A stretch of DNA of 64,000 bases from Notospermus geniculatus (lineage: Eukaryota; Nemertea; Pilidiophora; Heteronemertea; Lineidae), in the NCBI GenBank assembly GCA_002633025.1, contig NMRB01000226.1, positions 18,540 to 82,539 of the forward strand, given 5' to 3'. Of the stretch, positions 55,918 through 64,000 are shown piece by piece (position 1 is the first letter of the stretch; each line of letters starts with the position of its first letter). The translations under genes were made by a program, and so were the position numbers. Below the pieces are notes generated by a model. It was not told the DNA's origin, ran no database searches, and worked only from the letters and a program-made list of their open reading frames with translations.

Positions 55918-56142
55918 ATCCCAGTCAGTGTCCCACACCCTTGGCTAACAGGTTGTTCACCATCCCGGTCAGTGTCCCACAGCCCTTTGTCCACAGGTTG
56001 CCCAGCATCACTGCTAATGTCCCACACCCCTTGGCCATCAGGTTGTTCACCACTTCACCACCCTGGTTTCGTGTCCCACACCCCTTTGCCCTCAGGTTTT
56101 ACACCATCCCTGTTGTCCCACACCCCTTGCCCTTCAGGTTGG
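55918..56142. repeat. Minisatellite, about 55 bp x 4-5
   Basis: GTCCCACACCCCTTGGCC-TCAGGTTGTTCACCAT-like units, degenerate, with lengths from 45 to 60. It lies just 3' of the Mab-21 gene. Confidence 0.75.
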
Positions 56143-56189
56143 AAAAATTTTGAAATGTGTTTCAAAAGATTTCTCATTTTTCTTTAAGT

Positions 56190-57574
56190 TTATGTTAATA
56201 GGCCATGCACTGGGTCCCACCACCCGATGTCTGCTTCATGCGCCTTTTTTGCCCCTTCTATCCCCCTCTCCTCCTCTATTTTGTCTCTTGACTGTTCCGA
56301 CTTGAAATCCCTCTCGTACATGTACCTCACCAAGTGCGTCATCATCTTGCAAACCTTCAGGCCATCCTCATTGTTCAACCTCGACCCAGCCAACACGTTT
56401 GTATCAGGGTCAAAGAAATTAGGGAGTCTCATTCTTTCAATGCATCTCTCTAAACATTCATACACCATCAGGACCATTTTTCCGAGTGACATATCTGAAT
56501 TCTGAAACACAACGACGAGATGCAGAAAGACAGTTTTCAATCTGTAGCTAGTGATGTGTTCATCGACTGGTAATATCGTGCCATGATCCTCGATCTTAAA
56601 ACCGCACACCTCTGGCCGTCTCACACACTTTGCCGTCATGTAAACGTCCTTCAGTCTCTGGTCTAAGCTGCGAATGTGTTCTACCTCCAGTGTTGGGAAT
56701 GATTGTCGGCCTATCAGGTTAAGTTCGTCCGGTTTGAATTCAGCCGATAGAGCGCTTTTCTGGTGCGGTATCTTTGGGACAATGTAACAAGACCTTTCCA
56801 ACATTTCCCATTCCGTCATCAGCCATGTGGACCTGGGTTTATTACAATTGTCTCTAATTGCTGGAACGAAATCAACTGACACAGGTAACTCCTGGAATAT
56901 GCAATCTGTGTAAATCAAAACCCATGTTGTGCATGTCTTTCTATCTGGATGCCGTTGAGTTGGTGTCAAAAACCTGAGGGTTCGAAAGCCAGACTGTGGT
57001 TCTTTCTCCAGTATTCCATCAGCACACTCCACAACCAAACGCCGTACGTTCCTTGAATATAGAGCTTTCTAATAGCATCTTCATCACGCTTCATCCTTCC
57101 ATAGCCATCCCTCGTGCTTTTATTTTGGTAGACTTCGAAAAGTTGTATGAGGAAGTCAAATTCGGCAGGCAACCCAACCTTAGAACCTTCAAATGATGAT
57201 CGGCAACCCCTCACTATTATGCTACGACTGAGAAGTGCCTCACGCACAATGAATTCAACTTTTTTTTTTACAAAACAGGTGAATTTTTTCATGTCAAATT
57301 GATTGTACGTTACCGACCCTATATCAGGGTGTGTGCAAACATCCTTCATACTGTAGTTCAAGTCGAGGTGAGGTGGTGGTTCGTCACATANAAGAGTCCT
57401 TTTTCTTATCCTTGCGATTGCTTTCTTCATCCGAATAGTCCAATAAATTGTCACTATCACCCATCCTAAGGCAACTAAAAGTCTACAGGCGAGACAACAC
57501 AGTAATATAAATCCTAAATGTGAAATACAGCTGTAGGAAGACACACGACTGCTCAGTACGGACGCAAGATGCAC
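56190..57574 (-). CDS. Membrane-anchored Mab-21/cGAS-like nucleotidyltransferase-fold protein (one frameshift)
   Basis: Part 1 (57574 down to about 57040) starts at MHLASVLSSR and has one strong membrane segment (residues about 20-45, FILLCCLACRLLVALGWVI) followed by a basic stretch (RMKKAIARIRKRT). A Mab-21-type core follows, with EGSKVGLPAEFDFLIQLF; Glu138 and Asp140 are candidate catalytic acids. Part 2 (about 57038 down to 56190) continues in another frame with a third acid in SVDFVPAI, then the C-terminal helical domain with HITSYRLKTVFLHLV. Total is about 460 residues, the usual size for ITPRIP-like or Mab-21 domain proteins. An indel of 1-2 bases near 57035-57050 breaks the frame, and an N lies at 57391 (residue 62). 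A sequencing error or a recent pseudogene are both possible. Cyclic-dinucleotide synthesis is conceivable but not shown. Confidence 0.75.
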
Positions 57575-57788
57575 ACTGACTGTGGATCAGATGTGCGTAT
57601 CTCATGTGACCTAGAATGGAGTGATGGATGGGAGATAGAATCGTGCTTACGAATCGTGGTGATCGGGATCAATCGTGGACAAGACGGACGAACACCACGC
57701 TCTGTTGAGATGCGCCGTGCATTGCATCTTCCCTTCTCACTACGTGATACTTGGAGGCGGTCTTGAACCAAATTCATGATTCAGTTTT

Positions 57789-58253
57789 TGCTGTGTTCAC
57801 ACTATCACGATTCACGCCACGATTGAAATCGTGATCTTAACCGTGGAGTAATCGTGGCGATCCTATTAGATCTTTTCAGATCTTGAGGTCAGTCGTGGCA
57901 ATCGTATTGATCGTATAAAAGTTTTGAACGGTTCAAAAATTTCCTACGATCAACAAGATTGTCACGATTGCCGTCACGATTGCCCTCAAGATGTAATAAG
58001 ATCTGATACGATCTGATAGGATCACCACGATTACTCTACGAATAAGACCACGATTTTAATCGTGGCGCCATTCGTGCCACCTGAAATTGACCAATCGTGA
58101 TCATGTCACATCCAAGCGCATCAGAACGTATCGACTCGCATCACCTCGTATCCAAACGTGAAACTTCAGAGAAGTAAACAAATATTCCACGATCAGTTAC
58201 GAATTGCCAATCGCGACGTTCGAAACGGACCGCGCTCTAGTGTGAACATAGCA
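57789..58253. mobile_element. ATCGTGG-rich MITE, full copy
   Basis: Terminal inverted repeats TGCTGTGTTCACACTA and TAGTGTGAACATAGCA bound a 465-bp element full of ATCGTGG/CCACGAT motifs, with partial internal symmetry. A truncated relative lies at 37561-37800. Confidence 0.85.
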
Positions 58254-59028
58254 TTAAAGTTCCGGATAGAGAGAAATAATGAAATAACAAGGCCAAGCAA
58301 AGCAGGTTGGAATGCGGCCTCAGCGGCATTGTTTCTGTAGCCCAACCACCTTGCTACCTCGTATCTAGGCTAGTGCCAGTATGATAAGAGATAAGGGGAG
58401 GGGACGGGTTGGGATGATCCACGTGACAAGTTTCACACCAGTTAATAGTATTGTATAAACTCCACACTTGACACTAGCGGCGAAATATCGTGCCTTATTT
58501 CTCCACTAGCGTAGGTGGAAGGCCGCCGTTTTGGATTTTGCCGGCGCGCATGTAGAAATAGTTCGGTCGGCCTAATCACACAATTCTTTCTAATTAGTAT
58601 TCAGTTCATTTCTAATACCACTTGTTATCAACACGAAGTCCTTTTAGTCTGAAAATATTCGCCTTGAATCCAAGAGCACCACTTTTCAACATCATCTATC
58701 ATCTAGCGTAGATGTCACTGGGTTGGCGGTGACAAGGCTGGCCTGTTCACGATTGTTAAAAACCTTTACCAAAATGTAGTAATCTGCACTACTTTCAAGA
58801 TGGCACCTAGCACCTGCGCTAGTAGTGGTGTTATAGAAGATAACGCCATCTAGTGTCAAGTGTGTATAAACTGCAGACCACCAAATTATGTCTAGCGGAA
58901 TTCCGTGGAATTCCGCATTTTCCCATGCCGGTCAATCCTCGATCGTGGAGGACCAGCAATTGGGAATGGTTACGTTCTTAATTCGGCACGTCATTTTGGC
59001 CCTGTGTGGTCTACCCACATAAAGGCCT

Positions 59029-59137
59029 GGCCCCATATTCATAAACATACTTAAGTCAAAGTATGGTGTTTATCTTTTGTGTTGAACAAAGGATAAGTGT
59101 CACACTTAGACTTAAGTCGTTTTATGAATATGGGTCC
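59029..59137. mobile_element. Foldback MITE, GGCCCATATTCATAAA family, copy 2
   Basis: GGCCCCATATTCATAAAC is mirrored by TTTATGAATATGGGTCC, with ACTTAAGTC/GACTTAAGT inside. CCTGG/CCTG flanks suggest a short target duplication. Confidence 0.8.
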
Positions 59138-59487
59138 TGTATACACTGAGGGCCGTATTAATAAGGGCGTTTAAGACACAGACGCGTGTAACTTCGTCAA
59201 GTGCATGGTGGAAGTCTGTGTATTGGGTAATTCTTCGGTAACGGAATTACCATCAGAGCAAAATTTCGTCATAGTTTTAGCTCTAGGCCCTTCACAGTAT
59301 GTAATACTGGGATGATTGAAAAATAATCTGAATTTACCGTGTTGATGCCATGCTGAAGGAATCTGTCCCTGATCCACGGCTAACCCTTGCAAAATGGCAA
59401 AATGCATGTGAACATGGGGTTATGCGTGTATTTTGCGTGAAATAGACACGAATATGCAATAATCACGCGACAAAGGCAATCATAATA

Positions 59488-59615
59488 GGGAGTTTTCGCA
59501 AAGCCCCCGAAACGCCAACGCGAACGTCCAATCCATTGTTCGATGCCACGAAGAGAGCACCGAACAAAAGGATAGGCGTTCGCGTTGGCGTTTCGGGGGC
59601 TTTGCGAAAACTCCC
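59488..59615. mobile_element. TA-flanked foldback MITE, 128 bp
   Basis: GGGAGTTTTCGCAAAGCCCC with following bases to GCGAACG is mirrored almost perfectly (about 41-bp arms). TA lies at each end (59486-59487 and 59616-59617), as for Tc1/mariner-type insertions. Confidence 0.85.
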
Positions 59616-59856
59616 TATTGAAAGGGGCATAACTCGATATTGTTATGTGACGTTATTAAAGTTCATAACATTTTAAACTGAAGGAGTAAGCGACGATTTT
59701 CAGATGCATCGTCTGCTCGAGTGTGACGTGGCGGAAGTTCATCCCCAGCGTATCCCAAGATTTGAATAGCCACACTGGTAATACATACAGTAAACCGTGT
59801 CACTCGATACGCGAGAGGTATCAGATCGTTGCTCCTTTCAGGCCTGGTCACCATGC

Positions 59857-60120
59857 CTATTGTTAGGGTAAAAATTGACATCTTTATTGGACTTAGAAAA
59901 TTTCAAAATCGAGCCAGGGATTGACGGCTAGGTATGCGAGGAACTACTGTATATTACAGTTATTGGTTTAATGCTTTCGCATCTTAAGGGCAATATCATG
60001 GAGCAGTGTTAGGCAAAATTTCATTGAGTTGTAGTAAAGTTTTTATGAGAAATGAAAATCTAAATTTTGGGAATTTTTCATCCACCCGTATTTTATCGGA
60101 TTCCGGAATCGCATTTTTTT
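59857..60120 (-). repeat. Inverted relative of 33400-33860
   Basis: GGGTAAAAATTGACATCTTT and GTATGCGAGGAACTACTGTA match 33760-33857 in reverse complement. Confidence 0.65.
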
Positions 60121-60531
60121 ACAATGATTTTTACATGACCTTTGGTCAGCTGTGCTAGTCAAATGAGTATTATAAAGTGGTTCAGAGTCAGTCCATCACT
60201 CTATCTGTCCAACTATGCCCGACGTTTTGTTACCGTAATAGCTAGAGACTCCAAATTTCGCCTGAAGGTAGCCCTGGGTGAATTCTCTTTGGAAACCAAA
60301 AATGAGCGCAATTTGACCTATATTAAGCCCTCCAGGCGCCATTTTGCGTAGAATGAAATATCGCAATATCTCAGAGTCTGTGATAAATATATAGACAAAA
60401 ACTGATGGGATAGATAGGTTGATATTTTCTACATTAGTTCAAATGAAAATTAGTGTCAGATTTGTCCACCATGGGGCGCTATTCAGCAAAGCAAAAAACA
60501 GCGGTATTTGAATTTCCCGCACTTTAGTTTC

Positions 60532-60539
60532 TGACGTCA
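60532..60539 (+). promoter_or_regulatory. CRE-type palindrome upstream of a candidate first exon
   Basis: TGACGTCA, followed eight bases later by CTATTGGG (inverted CCAAT). Both precede the ATG at 60592. Confidence 0.4.
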
Positions 60540-60591
60540 TCGCTATTGGGAGTTCTGCATTCAAAACTTCAACCGGCTGGATTGAAGGAGG

Positions 60592-60619
60592 ATGGCAGAA
60601 TTAAACAATGAAACGCCAG
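60592..60619 (+). CDS. Candidate first coding exon (MAELNNETP, then donor)
   Basis: AGGAGGATGG gives a good start context. Nine codons and one base are followed by the perfect donor CAG|GTAAGT at 60620. I find no matching second exon in the window, so the gene would extend beyond it or the call is false. Confidence 0.35.
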
Positions 60620-61319
60620 GTAAGTTCATTTTACATCATACACATCTCACTAGACACAGTGATTACCAATTATCACCAACGGATTGGGAGTTTCGACAGT
60701 TTCTCGCGTGCTCTGCTCTAGCTCGGCTCTCACAGTGAATAATTAATAAGGCAGCAAGGCTTGTCACTGATGACGTCACAGGGCTGTGGTCGTCTGTCGT
60801 ATCGTGAGAATGAAGAAGGACTAATTGGCACACACCATAAACTTCCACTCGAATCTCGACAACCACTGTATCTATGCTCATCAGACCTCAGCTAAGTGCC
60901 ATCAAGTATCCAAAACACACATACTCCCCATATTAGTTAAATTTAACGTCTGAAAAGATGATTTTCACCTGCCAATTTCTTCGTTGATCTGGGCAAGCTT
61001 TTTTTTATAGATTGTTGTTAGGGGAATTGCCGTTCTACACCAATTCCAGGATTGCCGTGAATTTCGCCGAAGACACGTCGGGCGAAAGTGCGATTCCTCC
61101 AATGTTGGCATGTTCCAAAAGATGAGTTGCAGACGTGTTGGTCAAAGTCAAACAAGAAGAATGGCAATGGTGATTTTATATATAATTAGTATGAAAAAGT
61201 GTCAATAATATTAAAGGTAGGCCTACGTCTCCCTCGACGGATTCACTAAGGACCTGGGCCCGTATGCATAAAAATTCCTTATGTTAAGTTTATCACTAAT
61301 ACTTNTACTGATTCATCAA

Positions 61320-61975
61320 GGCATGTAGGCCTACATGTGGTAGGCCTATTGACCCCTTCCCACCCAAGGGGTCAAAAGAGTTAGGCATGTATCTGATATC
61401 TATGCAATCTCAATTCACCAACGATTGTACCGGTATCTTGTGATATAGTTAATCCCTTCCCCCATGGATGGGAAGTATCTGACGTACATGTAGGCCTGTA
61501 TCTCGATTCACCGAGGATTGCAGGCATCTATTAACCCCTTCCCACTCTGGGGGTCTAATACAAGGATTGTCTCATGGTAAATTAACCACTTAATTCCCAA
61601 CGAAGGTGGTCTAATAAAGTAGTCTGACATCTCTATTCACCAAGGATTGGCCCATCATACGACATTATTAACCCCTTCCCACACAAAGGGTATACCAATG
61701 ATTATTGTCTCGTGCTATATTAACCCCGTAATTCCCAACCAACGATGGTCTAATAAAGTACCGGTGTCTGACACTTTTCTCGATTCACCAAGGACTGTAG
61801 GCCTATCATGTGACATCATTAACCCCTTCCCACCCAAGGGGTCTAATACCAAGGATTATATGGTATTTTGCTATATTAACCCCTTCCCAACCTAGGGTGG
61901 TCTAATACAGTACAAGTATCTTGATTCACCAATTTAAAGGATTTTAGGCCTGTCGTGTACAATTTAGCTAATACC
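61320..61975. repeat. Degenerate tandem array, about 145-160 bp period
   Basis: TTAACCCCTTCCCACCCAAG and GATTCACCAAGGATTG recur four to five times with variable spacing (for example 61504, 61640, 61785, 61922). Confidence 0.75.
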
Positions 61976-62434
61976 CTCTTCCCATCCTATTCACTTTTCA
62001 GGTCGATCTTGGCCGAGCACCAAGAAACTCCCATAGCAAGTGCCTAACAGAGAGGTATGCGATGCCTTTGCCATTACAGAATTTCTCTGTTAGGCCCTGT
62101 TAGTGCTATCAGTGTTTCTTGACAATCGGCCCTGGTTGCTGAAGCACCCCAGATTGCTGATGCTGCCGTTGCTAAAGAGGGGTGCAAGGAATTGTATAGG
62201 ACTAAGTCTGTAATCGTAATTACCAAACGTAATCCTATCCAAACATGCACACTTGGTGAATAAAATTCGACATCTCCCACTACCTTCCTACGACTGCAGT
62301 ACCCTTTACATGCCTTATATCAAACCTAGGCATCAAATGTCAGCTGAGCGCCAGGCCCATGGCCCTCTTGTTCAATTGAGTGATACGGTCCTAATACAAG
62401 GTTAGAAATTCAATGCGTTTTTTGGGCTTACTGG

Positions 62435-62482
62435 ATAAAGCATAATCGTAAAAGGCATAATCGTAAATGGCATAATCGGGAG
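62435..62482. repeat. Short tandem repeat, about 16 bp x 3
   Basis: GCATAATCGTAAA-GG units. Confidence 0.7.
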
Positions 62483-62758
62483 CACTCATTATTTCCACGC
62501 CCACCAGGATCAGTGTGGTGACTCAAATATGAGGATACCCATTGTAAGAGCTTCCTGTCTAGCAGACGACACATTTTAGCTTACTAAATAGGCATCGACC
62601 CCAAATTAAACTCATAGATAGTTGAAGCTGATATTGTAATACAGGTATATGACCAATAATTGACCCGTAATATGCGATAACACTTATAAAAATTGGGAAT
62701 TTGCCAAACTTTGTGTACGCATTGTAAGATTGCCTGTCTGAAAGAGCGTACGCATTGT

Positions 62759-62892
62759 AAAGGCCCGTTTCCACAGAAGCGGTAGCGTGAGCGTTTTGAC
62801 GCTTCGCCCATTGTTTGGAAGCAGAGCGGCGGAAAATAACAAAAGATTTGACGCATCACGCAGCGTGAAACGCGTCTGTGGAAACGAGGCTT
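62759..62892. mobile_element. Foldback MITE, AAAGGCC-GTTTCCAC family, copy 2
   Basis: AAAGGCCCGTTTCCACAGA is mirrored by CTGTGGAAACGAGGCTT. The ends match the 32963-33147 element, while the interior differs. Confidence 0.8.
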
Positions 62893-63524
62893 AAGACGAC
62901 ACAAATTGTTTCAAAACATAGCCGATTTAACTATTCTGCCAAGGTCAATGAAATGGACCCAAGCATTCATTTAAATGCACTCATATCAACTATACTCTGC
63001 TTACGAACAGTAACTATAGATGTAACGCAATCGGGGCGATTGCAAGTATGCCCCCGCTCTGATGCATCACTGAATATCAGGTCACTTGTTTTTGAGTCAC
63101 CGTCCGGAACATTGTTACAACAGAAGGCGCTCCTGCCTCGCACCAATCTGTTACGCTGTGCTCACAGGATTGTGGGAAAGCAAGATGGCGCCGGGTGATT
63201 GACAGCGAACTACTTGGCTTGGCTGATCATGTGATCCCTCGATCCCCGTAGTTACTAGGATCAAAATACCTACAAACCTCGCTTATTATGACAGTTGTTA
63301 CTTGCCATACAATTATTCACAAAAAATCTGTAAATATTTTTGCATTAAACAAAGAATGTTAAGCCAGTCACTTGGGACTTATTTTATTCCTACGCTGTGA
63401 TGAGGTCGCGGACGTACACGTCGGCCAAATCTGGCCGATGTGATGCGTTCCACGGCTACACAGGTCTGTGCATAAGCAGTCTCACCGCAAGCAGTCTCGC
63501 GCAGCCTGTGCGTACACAATGCCG

Positions 63525-64000
63525 TCCGGAATGCTAAAACAAAGATGTCTTCCTGTCAGCCATATTGAATATGGGGTCGCAACTACAATTGATAGGGAAC
63601 CTCCCCCGATCCAGCCCATTACACCATACAAATATAAAATAAATCAGGCAACCCGTTCTTGAGTTACGGTACGGTATGCTAAAACCAACATGTCTTCCTG
63701 GCGGCCATATTGAATATCGGATCGCAACCAAAATCGATAGGGAACCTCCCCCGATGGACCCCATTACACCATGCAAATATGAGATCAATCGGGCATTCCG
63801 TTCTTGAGTTATGATCCGGAATGCTAAAACCAAGATGTCTTCCTGGCGGCCATATTGAATACCGGGTCGCAACAAAAATCGATAGGGAACCTCCCCCGAT
63901 CGACCCCATTAAACCATGCAAATATAAAATAAATCGGGCATTCCGTTCTTGAGTTATGGCCCGGAATGCTAAAACCAAGACGTCTTCCTGGCGGCCATAT
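63525..64000. repeat. 145-bp satellite-like tandem array
   Basis: ATGCTAAAAC recurs at 63531, 63676, 63821 and 63966, exactly 145 bases apart. Units share TGTCTTCCTGGCGGCCATAT and GATAGGGAACCTCCCCCGAT. The array continues past the window edge. Overlapping minus-strand open frames are by-products. Confidence 0.92.

Noticed and set aside
63170-63200. Promoter with AAGATGGCGCC start
   Set aside because: A YY1-like word and ATG only; no exon or donor follows.
63534-63978. Minus-strand frames of about 100 codons
   Set aside because: They arise from the 145-bp satellite; the period is not a multiple of three, so the apparent protein repeat is not maintained in frame.
61320-64000. CRISPR array
   Set aside because: Tandem units are adjacent and similar throughout, with no unique spacers; the window is clearly eukaryotic.

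Overview
This is a metazoan, non-vertebrate nuclear window. Open reading frames are interrupted by GT-AG introns. The retroelement set is BEL/Pao, Ty3/gypsy, DIRS-like, LINEs with an apurinic endonuclease, and tRNA-headed SINEs. Short words such as TAGGCCTAC and TACATGTA are frequent, and inverted-repeat (foldback) elements are very dense. This suggests a marine invertebrate or invertebrate deuterostome (amphioxus, echinoderm, hemichordate or lophotrochozoan), but the sequence alone does not settle the taxon. It is draft assembly: two N-runs (39064-39632, 52474-52882) and isolated N bases at 1520, 14345, 25306, 57391 and 61305, several of them at odd junctions.

Layout. 1-8256: a truncated BEL/Pao gag copy followed by a second, nearly complete BEL/Pao element with gag, protease, RT, RNase H and integrase, broken by two indels. 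9104-12065: two exons of a rhodopsin-family GPCR. 12.1-20.9 kb: foldback elements, tRNA-like SINEs, a protein-like acidic minisatellite, tandem duplications and a Tc1-like transposase remnant. 21558-21866: first exon of a second GPCR. About 21.9-26.8 kb: a Ty3/gypsy-like element with iMet-type primer site, gag, a convincing -1 frameshift signal at the gag/pol junction and two separate protease-like segments; it ends abruptly at a 92-bp BEL LTR fragment. 27-38 kb: large palindromes, a TTAA-flanked element, a short LTR element with intact target duplication, and dispersed repeats. 38.2-40.3 kb: DIRS-like element on the minus strand. 40.6-49.2 kb: LINE ORF1, and a LINE ORF2 carrying a 2A-like motif and split by an 801-bp insertion.

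49.9-55.5 kb holds a compact host gene with TATA box, probable untranslated first exon, signal-peptide exon and two small phase-matched coding exons. It encodes a 64-residue secreted peptide precursor with six cysteines and a Gly-Arg-Arg processing/amidation site; its large intron carries an antisense LINE remnant. 55.5-57.6 kb: a CORE-type SINE, a minisatellite and a minus-strand membrane-anchored Mab-21/cGAS-like nucleotidyltransferase-fold gene with one frameshift. 57.8-64 kb: MITEs, dispersed repeats, a possible promoter with first coding exon at 60.6 kb, and two satellite-like tandem arrays.

Host genes here (two GPCR loci, the secreted peptide, the Mab-21 protein) are islands in a repeat-dominated landscape; there is no operon-like organisation. 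The signals most worth checking are the secreted-peptide gene, the retroelement frameshift/pseudoknot, the Mab-21 protein, and the palindromic elements including a half copy that stops at the symmetry centre.
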